A stretch of 64,000 bases of DNA from the NCBI GenBank assembly GCA_040901765.1, contig JBBDYG010000089.1, positions 1 through 64,000 on the forward strand, given 5' to 3'. Position 1 is the stretch's first letter; every line of letters begins with the position of its first letter. The position numbers and the translations under genes were made by a program. This DNA comes from JBBDYG01 sp040901765 (lineage in GTDB: Bacteria > Planctomycetota > Planctomycetia > Pirellulales > Lacipirellulaceae). The notes beneath the pieces are model-generated. The model was not told where the DNA came from. It worked only from the letters and a program-made list of their open reading frames with translations, and searched no databases. Below, in pieces: positions 1-8,617 of this stretch.

Positions 1-49
1 AATCCCGTGGACATATGGTAAGCGGCTTGGAGAGAATTTCAACGGGCTG

Positions 50-472
50 CTAGGGAGCAAGGTCGAAATCTAAGTTGTCCTCGTCCTGGCCCGACTGGAG
101 CGTTACTTTCAGTTCGGATTCTTTATTATACTTTTTGGGAAGCAATTGCCTGACGGGCGGCGCGCCCGGACCCGTCGGTGCATTGGCGTATTCTTCACCA
201 TCATAGCCCAGGATCTCCACGCGGTGCGTGCCGACCGGAACCCCTCCGGTGTTTTCGGTGGTATAGTACCCGTCGTCAATCGGATCGACGGTGAGGGGGC
301 CTTGGGTGCCGTCCGTCGGAATGAATCGAATCTGCCCCTTTTCCACCGGCTGGCCGTTGTAGCTTACGTTGCCCGACACCATCACGCGGTCGATCTCGTC
401 GCCACCGCGACAACCGAGCGTGACCAACAGCACCGAACATCCAAGCAGACTAACGATTCGGATTGGTACCAT
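50..472 (-). CDS. small lipoprotein with carboxypeptidase-regulatory-like fold
   Basis: A 140-residue protein with a hydrophobic N-terminus ending in a lipobox (LVTLGC, Cys about residue 21), so it should be a lipid-anchored exported protein. The mature part (VSGNVSYNGQPVEKGQIRF) has the pattern of the transthyretin/carboxypeptidase-regulatory-like domain proteins that planctomycetes encode in large numbers. The region around residues 30-90 is the beta-sandwich; the C-terminus is acidic. The precise function of this family is unknown. It is divergent from the gene at 655, with about 180 bp between them in which I see no clear motif. Confidence 0.75.
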   Translation of the reverse strand: MVPIRIVSLLGCSVLLVTLGCRGGDEIDRVMVSGNVSYNGQPVEKGQIRFIPTDGTQGPLTVDPIDDGYYTTENTGGVPVGTHRVEILGYDGEEYANAPTGPGAPPVRQLLPKKYNKESELKVTLQSGQDEDNLDFDLAP

Positions 473-654
473 AGAAGTGAACCCGTCGATGAGGCGCGAT
501 GGTTGGGAAGAACCGGCTGGAAGCCGAATGTATTATTGGTTATAACAATACTGCATTCAACTACAAGCCTATTTTTGCAGCGGATAACACTCAGTCACCC
601 CCATGGCCCCGTGACCAGTCCCTCCGAACCATACAAAGTTTAGGACGCCTTTAA

Positions 655-1569
655 GTGAAATTAAAGCCCTACATCTGCTCTGCGATCGGTACGCCACTCG
701 ATGTCGAAGAGCAACTCGATCCGAACGGTTTGCGGGCGCATTTCGAGGACCAGGCGCGAGCCGGCATCCACGGCGTTCTAGTGGGGGGCACGATGGGCGC
801 CATGCCGCTACTGACGTGGCGAACCTACGAACAGCTTGTGCGAGCGAGCGCCGATTACTGGCCAGTCCATGGAGAATTGCTCGTCGGCGTGAGCGACCTG
901 AGCTTCGCCCGCACTCGCGAGCGAATTCAACTGGTCAACGAGTTGCCGATTGATGGCGCCGTGGCTCTCGCGCCCTATTTTTTAAGCTACTCTCAAGCGG
1001 ATTTAATTCAGTACTTCGAGGCGTTGGCGGCCGAATCGCGAGCACCCTTGTTTTTGTACGATCTTCCGCAGCGGACCGGCATTGCGCTAACGGTGGAGAC
1101 CGTGCTGCGGTTGAGCGAGCATCCGAACATCGCGGGCATCAAATGCTCGGGCGACCTATCGGAAGCCCGACGGTTGATCGACTCACTGCGTGGTTCGGAC
1201 TTTCGTGTGATCGTGGCGCAGGCGCCGCTGTTGGACGTGTTGCTCCGCACCGGCATGAATCAGCACGTGGATGGCGTGTATTGCTTGGTACCGCAATTGA
1301 CGCGCAGAATCGCTGAGGCCGCCACCCGCGGCGATGGCGAGACCGCGGCCGAGCTGACGCGCCGCCTTTGCAGCCTGCTGCTGATGTTGCGAAAGTACGG
1401 TGTGTTTCCGGCAATGACCGCGCTGCTCAACACGCGTGGCATTTCCGGCAGCTTCGCTCCCCGGCCGCATCAACCACTCACGTCCGCCGTCCGAGAGTCG
1501 CTTCTCGCCGAGGGGGCGGTGCGCGACGCGCTGACGTTCGAGGAGTCGCCGGTAGCTGCCATAGTTTGA
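655..1569 (+). CDS. dihydrodipicolinate synthase/N-acetylneuraminate lyase family protein
   Basis: The 304-residue product has the class I aldolase features of the DapA family: the Tyr of YDLPQRTG near residue 135 and the Schiff-base Lys of GIKCSG near residue 163. The family cleaves or forms pyruvate-containing hydroxy acids (DapA, NanA, KDG aldolase and others); which substrate applies here cannot be read from sequence. The start is GTG at 655, preceded by AGGA. It opens a plus-strand run with an M81 peptidase, a deacylase, an SDR and a PLP lyase, and a genuine dapB lies 60 kb away, so a catabolic aldolase is more likely than lysine synthesis. Confidence 0.85.
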   Translation: MKLKPYICSAIGTPLDVEEQLDPNGLRAHFEDQARAGIHGVLVGGTMGAMPLLTWRTYEQLVRASADYWPVHGELLVGVSDLSFARTRERIQLVNELPIDGAVALAPYFLSYSQADLIQYFEALAAESRAPLFLYDLPQRTGIALTVETVLRLSEHPNIAGIKCSGDLSEARRLIDSLRGSDFRVIVAQAPLLDVLLRTGMNQHVDGVYCLVPQLTRRIAEAATRGDGETAAELTRRLCSLLLMLRKYGVFPAMTALLNTRGISGSFAPRPHQPLTSAVRESLLAEGAVRDALTFEESPVAAIV

Positions 1570-1590
1570 CCTCCTGCCAAGGGGCTTTCG

Positions 1591-3096
1591 ATGCGTTGCG
1601 GCATTCTCGCATTTCTTCACGAATCCAATACCTTCGTTAGCGCGAAGACGACATGGGCGGATTTCGCATCCGACGTGCTCGCGTGCGGCGAGGCGGTGCG
1701 CGAACGTTTCACAAGCTCGCCGCATGAAATCGGTGGGTTTTTCGCCGGACTAGAGCAGGAACGTATTACCGCGGTGCCGGTGATGGCCGCCCGCGCCCTG
1801 CCCAACGGGGTGATTGAGGCTGGGACGTTTGAGCGCCTGCTCGGAATGATGATCGACGAATTGGAACGTGCCCTACCGCTCGACGCGGTGCTCGTTGCCC
1901 CGCATGGCGCGACGGTCAGCGAGCAGGCCCTCGACGCCGACGGGTATTGGCTCAGCCAGATTCGACGCCGACTGGGACCGCAGGTTCCGATCATTGGCAC
2001 GATCGACCCGCACGCGAATCTCAGCCAGCAAATGGTGGACGCTTGCGATGCGCTGATTGCGTATCGAACGAATCCGCATATCGACCAGCGTGAGCGGGGT
2101 GAAGAAGCCGCTCGGCTGCTCGGGCGGACGTTACGAGGTGAGATACGTCCGACGATGGCCGCCGCATTCCCGCCGCTCGCGATTCGGATCGACTGCCAAG
2201 CAACCGACGAACCACCCTGTCGCGATTGGTTCCAACTCGCAGAGGAAATCCGTAGGGCTCCGGGGGTACTCTCCGCGAGCATCGTCCTGGGCTTTCCCTA
2301 CGCCGATGTACCGGAGATGGGTACATCGACCATGGTGGTGACGGACAACGACGGCAAACTGGCGCAACAGTACGCCGATCAATTAGCGTTAGCCATCTGG
2401 AACGATCGATCGCAATTGCTAGGTCCGTCGCTTGATGTCGAACACGCGATTGATCGAGCGCTTGCAGCCGAGCCGCCGGTGTGCCTGCTGGATATGGGCG
2501 ACAACGTCGGCGGCGGTTCGCCAGCGGACAGCACGTGGCTGGCCGCGGCGCTACACAGGCGGCGCGTCGCTCGATCACTCGTGGTGCTCCACGACCCGAC
2601 TGCCGCGACGGCAGCAAAGGCGGCCGGCGTCGGCAGCCGCTTGATGCTGGAAGTGGGCGGCAAGAGCGGACCATTAAGCGGCTCGCCCCTGGCCGCGGAG
2701 TTCGTCGTGCGCGGTCTCTACGATGGGACTTTTTCCGAAGCCCAGCCGACGCATGGCGGATTCACGACGTTCGATCAAGGCCTGACAGCGGTCCTCACCA
2801 CCGACAGCGACCTGACCGCGATCGTTACCTCGCGACGGATGGTGCCCTTCAGCCTGGGGCAACTCACAAGCTGCGGGATCGACCCCGCGGCGTATCGTGT
2901 CCTCGTTGCCAAAGGCGTAAATGCACCCATCGCGGCGTATATCAAGGTGTGCCGAACCTTTATTCGAGTCGACACGCCTGGCGTCACCGCGGCCGATATG
3001 ACCCAATTGTCGTACCAGCATCGTCGTCGGCCAATGTTTCCCTTTGAACCCGAAGGCAACTGGCTCGCTTCTAACCCCACGGCTTGCGCGAGATAA
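1591..3096 (+). CDS. M81 family metallopeptidase (MlrC-like)
   Basis: A 501-residue protein with the two-part M81/MlrC architecture: an N-terminal DUF1485-type domain (opening MRCGILAFLHESNTF, HGATVSE near residue 110, GTIDPHANLS near residue 137) and a C-terminal MlrC domain with DMGDNVGGGSPAD near residue 300. The His and Asp residues in these motifs are the expected metal ligands. The name-giving member opens linearised microcystin, but most homologues sit in catabolic clusters with unknown amide substrates. It starts 21 bp after the aldolase gene and ends 6 bp before the deacylase gene, consistent with one operon. Substrate unknown. Confidence 0.88.
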   Translation: MRCGILAFLHESNTFVSAKTTWADFASDVLACGEAVRERFTSSPHEIGGFFAGLEQERITAVPVMAARALPNGVIEAGTFERLLGMMIDELERALPLDAVLVAPHGATVSEQALDADGYWLSQIRRRLGPQVPIIGTIDPHANLSQQMVDACDALIAYRTNPHIDQRERGEEAARLLGRTLRGEIRPTMAAAFPPLAIRIDCQATDEPPCRDWFQLAEEIRRAPGVLSASIVLGFPYADVPEMGTSTMVVTDNDGKLAQQYADQLALAIWNDRSQLLGPSLDVEHAIDRALAAEPPVCLLDMGDNVGGGSPADSTWLAAALHRRRVARSLVVLHDPTAATAAKAAGVGSRLMLEVGGKSGPLSGSPLAAEFVVRGLYDGTFSEAQPTHGGFTTFDQGLTAVLTTDSDLTAIVTSRRMVPFSLGQLTSCGIDPAAYRVLVAKGVNAPIAAYIKVCRTFIRVDTPGVTAADMTQLSYQHRRRPMFPFEPEGNWLASNPTACAR

Positions 3097-3102
3097 CTGT
3101 TC

Positions 3103-4005
3103 ATGCTCGTACACTTCGAAATCGTCGTGGGCGAACGTCCCGGTCCGCATTTGCTGATCGTGGCCGGCGTGCATGGCGACGAGTGGGAGCCAATGGAGGC
3201 CGTGCGACAGTTGGCAAGTGAAACCCAACCACGCGAGCTGAACGGCCGGCTCACTCTCGTTCCAATTGTCAATGAACCTGCGTACCGTTTCGGACGGCGA
3301 GTCGCCGAGGACAACCTCGATTTGGCTCGCGTGTGTCCGGGTCGAGCGGATGGCAGCATCACCGAACAAATTGCCTTCGAGCTGGCTGGGCTAATTCGCG
3401 GGGCGGATTACTTCATCGATTTGCACACGGGCGGCACGAACCTGCGAATTTGGCCCTTGGCCGGTTATTTGATTCACTCTGAAAGCTTCGTGCTCGAGAA
3501 ACAGCGGCTCATGGCGCGAAGTTTTCACCTGCCCGTGGTGTGGGGGACCGATCCGACGCTCGAGGGCCGCACCTTGTCGGTCGCACGCGACGCCTCCATT
3601 CCAGCCATTTATGTCGAATACCAGGGATCGATCCCGTTTTGCCATGCGGCGGTGGAAGCGATGCGGTGCGGCTGCCAGAATGTGATGCATGCCCTGGGGA
3701 TGTTGCCGGGCGACGCGCTGCCCGACGCAACGCAGTTTTTTGCGGAAGACTCGCGGCCAAACTCCGGGCATTTGCAGATCTGTTACCCCGCGCCGGCGGA
3801 AGGTCTGTTCGTGGCGACCGTTGAAGTCGGCGACAAGATATTCGAAGGCGACACCATCGGCTTCTTCACGGATGATGTCGATTTCCGTCGCACAATAGTG
3901 CGGGCGGAGTCGTCGGGCCGCGTGGTCGCCCTTCGCAGCATGCCGCGGGTGAGCGCGGGTGAAGGGCTAGCCGTGATCGCACAATTCGAGGAGATACATA
4001 GATGA
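3103..4005 (+). CDS. succinylglutamate desuccinylase/aspartoacylase family hydrolase
   Basis: A 300-residue zinc carboxypeptidase-fold hydrolase. The zinc motif is visible as VAGVHGDEWE (H and E ligands near residues 25-28) and the third ligand lies in the YFIDLHTGG stretch near residue 108. The C-terminal third has the beta-rich lobe common in AstE/AspA-like proteins. The family removes acyl groups from N-acyl amino acids or related amides. Its stop overlaps the next start as ATGA, so translation is likely coupled to the SDR that follows. The acyl substrate cannot be named. Confidence 0.85.
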   Translation: MLVHFEIVVGERPGPHLLIVAGVHGDEWEPMEAVRQLASETQPRELNGRLTLVPIVNEPAYRFGRRVAEDNLDLARVCPGRADGSITEQIAFELAGLIRGADYFIDLHTGGTNLRIWPLAGYLIHSESFVLEKQRLMARSFHLPVVWGTDPTLEGRTLSVARDASIPAIYVEYQGSIPFCHAAVEAMRCGCQNVMHALGMLPGDALPDATQFFAEDSRPNSGHLQICYPAPAEGLFVATVEVGDKIFEGDTIGFFTDDVDFRRTIVRAESSGRVVALRSMPRVSAGEGLAVIAQFEEIHR

Positions 4006-4808
4006 GCGAACAGCCGGTAGCGTTGATAACGGGCGCATCGCGGGGAATCGGCGCGGCGACCGCGCGGCAGTTTGCCCGAGCGGGATATCGCGTCGCATTG
4101 ACCGCCGCTACGCCCGAGACGCTCGAGCAAACCGCGGCGGCGATTGGTGCCGAAGGCGGCGCGACGCACGCCCTGGCGGGCGATCTTGCGGATTTGGACT
4201 TCGCCCGGCGAGTCGTAGACAGCACGCTGGAAGCATTCGGTCACATCGACGTGCTCGTGAACAACGCGGCCACGCGCGACATCGTGTCGATGCGGCGCAT
4301 CACCCCCGATTCATGGGACCGCACGCTCCGGGTGTGCCTTACGACGCCGGCGTTTTTGGCGCGATGGGTCGCCGCCGACATGGAGCGACGGTCGCGGGGC
4401 ACGATCATCAACGTGTCGAGCGTTATGTCGCAACAGGCCGCCGGCATCTCGCCCGCCTACGTCGCGAGCAAGGGCGGACTCGACGCACTTACCTATGAAC
4501 TGGCGTCGCTCTACGGTCCAAGCAGCATCCGCGTCGTGGGCCTCCAAGTCGGCGCCGTTGATACGGAGCTAAGCCGCGGGTTGAGCGATGCAGACCAAGG
4601 CGTCGACGCCATTCGCGCTTTCAGCGAAGAGATGATTATGCTGCGCCGCTGGGCAAAGCCGGAAGAAATTGCCAAGGTCATCTTGTTCCTGGCCGGCGAC
4701 GATGCCTCCTATATCACCGGCACGAATCTAACGGTCGATGGCGGGTGGCTGCACCAGCACTTTCCGCTGTCGCTCAAGCGGCGAAACTTTGCGGACGACT
4801 ACCCATGA
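4002..4808 (+). CDS. SDR family NAD(P)-dependent oxidoreductase
   Basis: The 268-residue protein has the classical short-chain dehydrogenase signature: the cofactor loop TGASRGIGAA near residue 12, the NNA motif in VLVNNAATRD near residue 87, the Ser of the INVSSVMS region and the catalytic pair in YVASKGG near residues 155-159. It should oxidise or reduce an alcohol/ketone in the cytoplasm. It overlaps both neighbours by ATGA, between the deacylase and the PLP enzyme, which argues that all three act on the same compound. Closest type by eye is the FabG/gluconate-dehydrogenase-like group; substrate unknown. Confidence 0.87.
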   Translation: MSEQPVALITGASRGIGAATARQFARAGYRVALTAATPETLEQTAAAIGAEGGATHALAGDLADLDFARRVVDSTLEAFGHIDVLVNNAATRDIVSMRRITPDSWDRTLRVCLTTPAFLARWVAADMERRSRGTIINVSSVMSQQAAGISPAYVASKGGLDALTYELASLYGPSSIRVVGLQVGAVDTELSRGLSDADQGVDAIRAFSEEMIMLRRWAKPEEIAKVILFLAGDDASYITGTNLTVDGGWLHQHFPLSLKRRNFADDYP

Positions 4809-5893
4809 GCATCTGGAACTTTCGCGAGTTATTGCCGGATATCCCGCGGGAACACCAAATCTCGCTGGGCGAGGGGAACACGCCGCTGCTCAAGTCGCGG
4901 CGCATCGGCCCCAGTGCCGGGCTGCATCGGCTTTATTTCAAGCTCGAAAGCAGCAACCCCACCGGTTCGTACAAAGACCGCTTCGCCGCGGCCGCCGTTT
5001 CGCACATGCGCGCCGCCGGCCAGACGCTGTGCGTAGCCACGTCGAGCGGCAACACAGGATCGGCGCTTGCCGCTTATTGCGCGGCAGCGGCGATCGACTG
5101 CCGCATCGCCATCGTCGAAACGGCGCCCGAGGCCAAGCTGCTGCAGATGCTGGCCTACGGCGCGAAGTTATTCCGAGTGCGTGGATTCGGGATCGATCCG
5201 CAAATTACCGACAGCACGTTTTCTACGTTGGCAACTTTAGCCGATCGTCCCGGCGCAGCGCTGCAGATCAGCGCGTTCAAGTACAGCCCACGGGGTATGG
5301 CCGGGGTGCAAACCATCGCCTACGAAATCGAAAATCAATTGGAATCGCCACAGCACGTTTTCTCGCCTGCCGGCGGGGGCGGGCTGACCCTGGCTGTTGC
5401 GCGTGGCTTCCAACAAATACGCGTTGCCGGTCGCCATGCGGCGCCGAAAATCCACTGCGTTCAGCCGGCCGGCAACGACACCATCGCCGGACCGATGCGA
5501 GCGGGCAAGAACCGGTCCGCGGCGGTTCGATGCACCACGACTATCAGCGGCCTGCAAGTGCCGAGTGTGATCGACGGGAACGAGGTCATCGAGGCGTGCC
5601 GCACAAGCGGCGGCACCGGCCACACGGTGACCGACGACGAGGTTTTCGCGATGCAGCAGCGGCTGGCGCGAGAGGAAGGCATCTTTTGCGAGCCAGCCGG
5701 GGCCGTGGCCGCCGCCGGGGCCTTGGCGGCCGCCGCCCGCGACGAAATCGGCTCCGAGGATGCAGTCGTTTGCCTCGTCACCGGCAGCGGCTTCAAGGAT
5801 TTGGCGTCAGCCGAGCGTTTGACGGACGGCGCAGCCTGCGAAACGATCAATTGTGGCCAACTCAGCGATTACTTCAACCCACACTCGCCGTGA
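4805..5893 (+). CDS. PLP-dependent threonine synthase-like lyase
   Basis: A 362-residue fold-type II PLP enzyme. The PLP lysine is in the NPTGSYKDR motif (Lys about residue 57), followed by the phosphate/substrate loop SSGNTGSA and the glycine-rich PAGGGGLT loop. The start at 4805 is chosen because it overlaps the SDR stop as ATGA; a longer in-frame start at 4745 lies inside the SDR gene. A true zinc-ribbon threonine synthase exists at 62017, so this copy is likely a lyase/dehydratase working in the local pathway (threonine synthase, diaminopropionate lyase and serine dehydratase relatives all possible). A RidA protein encoded nearby would fit an enamine product. Confidence 0.85.
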   Translation: MSIWNFRELLPDIPREHQISLGEGNTPLLKSRRIGPSAGLHRLYFKLESSNPTGSYKDRFAAAAVSHMRAAGQTLCVATSSGNTGSALAAYCAAAAIDCRIAIVETAPEAKLLQMLAYGAKLFRVRGFGIDPQITDSTFSTLATLADRPGAALQISAFKYSPRGMAGVQTIAYEIENQLESPQHVFSPAGGGGLTLAVARGFQQIRVAGRHAAPKIHCVQPAGNDTIAGPMRAGKNRSAAVRCTTTISGLQVPSVIDGNEVIEACRTSGGTGHTVTDDEVFAMQQRLAREEGIFCEPAGAVAAAGALAAAARDEIGSEDAVVCLVTGSGFKDLASAERLTDGAACETINCGQLSDYFNPHSP

Positions 5894-5955
5894 TTTCGCG
5901 AACCGTTCACAACATCGACCTAAACGTTTTAGGCCGACAGCCGAGGAGCAAAGAA

Positions 5956-6942
5956 ATGCTTAACAGACGCTTTAGCCGCCGGGCGTTGTTGCGTGGAATG
6001 GCCGGTGGAGTGGCAGCGACCGCACTGACGGCCGCCACGCCCCGACCGAGCGTTGCCGCCCGCCCGCAGAGCCGTCCCACCGATCCGGCCCAGTTCAAGG
6101 CCCTGGTGCGCGGTGCGATCCTGTCGATCCCCACGCCGTTCACGGCCTCGCTCGACGTCGATTACGACGGCGTACGGACCATGATTCGCCGCGCGCTGCC
6201 GCACAACATCCGTATCTTCTCTCTCACATCCGGCAACAGCCAGTACGCATCGCTCAAGCACGACGAAATCCTGGAGCTAACCCGTGTCATGGTCGAGGCG
6301 GCCGGCGATGAAGGCTTAACCATTGCCGCGACCGACTTGTGGGATGAGCCGAAAACCATCGAGTACGCTCGCTTCGCCGAATCTGTCGGCGCCAGCGCCG
6401 TCCAGATTATCCGCCCGGAAACGGACGACGACGAACTGGTGTTTCAGTTCTTCAAGAACGTCGCGCCCCAAACCAAGTTGCCGATTGTGTTGCATGGCAA
6501 TTTCTCGATGCCGCTGCTGGAGAAACTGGTAACCATTGAATCCGTCGTCGCCTTGAAGGAGGATGTGGGGCTGGAGTACTACATACAGGTGCAACGCAAA
6601 TTTGGCGACAGGTTAGCAGTTTTCGAGGGTGGACCCGAATACGCGTACCTCGTGGCGTACCCCTACGGCTCGCCCGCCTCTTACACCACGCTGGGAACTT
6701 TCGCGCCGCAACTCACGCGGCAGTTCTGGCAGGCAGTCGAACGAAAGGATCTTGGGGCTGCATACGACATGGTCATCAAGTACGAACATCCGTTCTTCGA
6801 CCGCTGGTCGCACGCCTTCTGGCGGGCCTCGCTCGAGCATTTCGGCGTTGCCGACCGCTACCTGCGACCGCCGCACGAATCCTTTAACGACGAGCAAATG
6901 CGCGAGGTTGCCAAGTTCTATTCGGATCTCGGCTTGTCATAA
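5956..6942 (+). CDS. Tat-exported dihydrodipicolinate synthase family protein
   Basis: A 328-residue DapA-family protein that begins with a twin-arginine signal (FSRRALLRG, then a hydrophobic stretch and A-rich cleavage region to about residue 36). The start ATG at 5956 has GAGGAG just upstream; the reading frame is open far upstream but that part lies over the preceding gene. The Schiff-base Lys is present in VVALKED (about residue 201), but the usual YNxP tyrosine region reads VLHGNFS, so the catalytic Tyr appears replaced. An exported class I aldolase without that Tyr may have a different reaction or be only a binding protein. Confidence 0.83.
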   Translation: MLNRRFSRRALLRGMAGGVAATALTAATPRPSVAARPQSRPTDPAQFKALVRGAILSIPTPFTASLDVDYDGVRTMIRRALPHNIRIFSLTSGNSQYASLKHDEILELTRVMVEAAGDEGLTIAATDLWDEPKTIEYARFAESVGASAVQIIRPETDDDELVFQFFKNVAPQTKLPIVLHGNFSMPLLEKLVTIESVVALKEDVGLEYYIQVQRKFGDRLAVFEGGPEYAYLVAYPYGSPASYTTLGTFAPQLTRQFWQAVERKDLGAAYDMVIKYEHPFFDRWSHAFWRASLEHFGVADRYLRPPHESFNDEQMREVAKFYSDLGLS

Positions 6943-6979
6943 CGGACATGTCGCCAATGCATTAGCGAGGAGCTAACCC

Positions 6980-7360
6980 ATGTTGCAGCACATCCAGGCG
7001 GGAGCGGTTTCGACCCTGCCGTTCAGTTCCGCCGTGGTGGTGAACGATTTGGTGTTCGTCTCGGGCCAGGCGTCAGTCGATTCCGAGACCGGCGCCATTG
7101 TGACCGACAGCTTTGAGGGCGAAATGAGCCGGTCGTTCGAGAACCTCGAGCGCGTATTGGCCGCGGTGCAGTGCGACCTGTCGCACCTCGTCAGCGTGCG
7201 ATGTTATGTCGATCATCAGCAACGGCTCGAGGAGTTCAATCGCCTGTACCGCGAACTTCTGCCGTCGCCGTATCCGGCGCGGACGACGTTGATCGGAGTG
7301 TTAGGCGACGACTTCCTGAAGTTCGAAGTTGATGCTATCGCCCGTCGAACGACCAAGTAG
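6980..7360 (+). CDS. RidA family (YjgF/YER057c/UK114) protein
   Basis: A 126-residue RidA-like protein. The conserved Arg is in the YPARTTL motif near residue 103 and the Glu is in LKFEVDAIA near residue 117, the pair that in RidA binds and hydrolyses reactive enamines/imines. The length fits the family exactly. It sits 37 bp after the Tat aldolase gene with GAGGAG before the start. In this context it probably clears the enamine/imine product of the PLP lyase encoded at 4805. Confidence 0.88.
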   Translation: MLQHIQAGAVSTLPFSSAVVVNDLVFVSGQASVDSETGAIVTDSFEGEMSRSFENLERVLAAVQCDLSHLVSVRCYVDHQQRLEEFNRLYRELLPSPYPARTTLIGVLGDDFLKFEVDAIARRTTK

Positions 7361-7444
7361 CATTGGCAGACCGGTTTCCCACGCCAAGGGCCAAGAAATC
7401 TGATAAACTATCGGAATCGCACAAATGCATAGGGGAACAATTCG

Positions 7445-8617
7445 ATGTTGGTTCATCTCTTGATCGGTCAAGCTTTTCGCGCCACCAGCCTGATGGCGAA
7501 CGTCATCGCATTGGTGCTATGTCTCCTCACCGCACCGGAGGTTTCCGGGGCGGAGCTTGCGGCCCGGCATGTGAATGTCTATGCGGAACCGGGCCGCTTC
7601 GGTGGCTGGCCCGCCAACCACGGCATTTGGTCGTGGGGCGATGAAATCCTCGTGGGGTTTAGCGCCGGATATTTCAAAGACAACGGCCCCGATCGCCACG
7701 CCATCGATCACGACCGGCCCGAAGAGCACCTGCTGGCGCGCAGCGGCGATGGGGGGGAAACGTGGACCATCGAAAATCCAGCCGAGCAAGGATCGCTGAT
7801 TCCGGTTGGCACAGCACTGCACGGAATCACGCCGCCGGGGCTGGAGGAGCGCCCGTGGGCCGACTGCCCGGGGGGTATCGACTTCACGCACCCCGATTTC
7901 GCCCTGACAGTTCGCATGACCGATTCGGACGCGGGCGCTTCGCGATTTTCCTATTCGACGGATCGCGGGCATACCTGGCTGGGTCCGTTTCGACTGCCGC
8001 TATTCGGCCAGCCAGGAATCGCGGCGCGGACCGATTATGTAGTTAACGGCAAGCACGACTGCATGTTGTTTCTGACCGCCGCCAAGGGCAATGGCCGAGA
8101 AGGCCGGCCGCTGTGCGTGCGGACGACCGATGGCGGCAAAACATGGCAATTCGTTTCTTGGATCGCCGAGGAGCCGAAGGGCTACGCCATCATGCCCTCA
8201 ACCGTTCTGCTGAACGAATTGGAACTATTATCCGCCATTCGCTGCCGCGATGCATCGCGAAGTTGGATTGACACCTACCGATCGCCCGATCTTGGCAAGA
8301 GCTGGACGCTCGATCAAACACCCGCCCCTGACATTGGCGAAGGCAATCCGCCGAGCATGATTCAGTTGAAAGACGGCCGCATCTGCCTCACGTATGGCTA
8401 TCGCGCGGAGCCATACGGAATTCGCGCCCGCCTGAGCGCCGACGGCGGCCGCACTTGGGATCCCGAAATCATCCTCCGCGCCGATGGCGGCGGCCGCGAC
8501 CTTGGCTACCCCCGCAGCGTGCAACGGACCGATGGCAAGATCGTGACTGTCTATTATTATCACGACGAACCCCGGTCGGATCGTTACATTGCGGCCACGA
8601 TCTGGGAGCCGATATGA
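7445..8617 (+). CDS. sialidase/neuraminidase-like exported beta-propeller
   Basis: A 390-residue exported protein with at least five Asp-box repeats of the S-x-D-x-G-x-T-W type: SGDGGETW, STDRGHTW, TTDGGKTW, SPDLGKSW and SADGGRTW. This gives the six-bladed BNR/sialidase propeller. The N-terminus is hydrophobic (residues about 16-35, ending VSGAE) and serves as a signal peptide; the start at 7445 follows AGGGGA by a normal spacing. True sialidase activity is not proven, since planctomycetes have many BNR propellers of unknown substrate. Its stop overlaps the next start as ATGA. Confidence 0.83.
   Translation: MLVHLLIGQAFRATSLMANVIALVLCLLTAPEVSGAELAARHVNVYAEPGRFGGWPANHGIWSWGDEILVGFSAGYFKDNGPDRHAIDHDRPEEHLLARSGDGGETWTIENPAEQGSLIPVGTALHGITPPGLEERPWADCPGGIDFTHPDFALTVRMTDSDAGASRFSYSTDRGHTWLGPFRLPLFGQPGIAARTDYVVNGKHDCMLFLTAAKGNGREGRPLCVRTTDGGKTWQFVSWIAEEPKGYAIMPSTVLLNELELLSAIRCRDASRSWIDTYRSPDLGKSWTLDQTPAPDIGEGNPPSMIQLKDGRICLTYGYRAEPYGIRARLSADGGRTWDPEIILRADGGGRDLGYPRSVQRTDGKIVTVYYYHDEPRSDRYIAATIWEPI

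Noticed and set aside
146..643. A 165-codon plus-strand frame
   Set aside because: It is antisense to the lipoprotein gene and has no conserved motif.
4738..6942. A 734-codon open frame that looks like a fusion ending in the Tat-exported aldolase
   Set aside because: Its first 406 codons lie over the PLP lyase gene in another frame and have no family resemblance. The Tat signal and ribosome binding site at 5956 define the real start.
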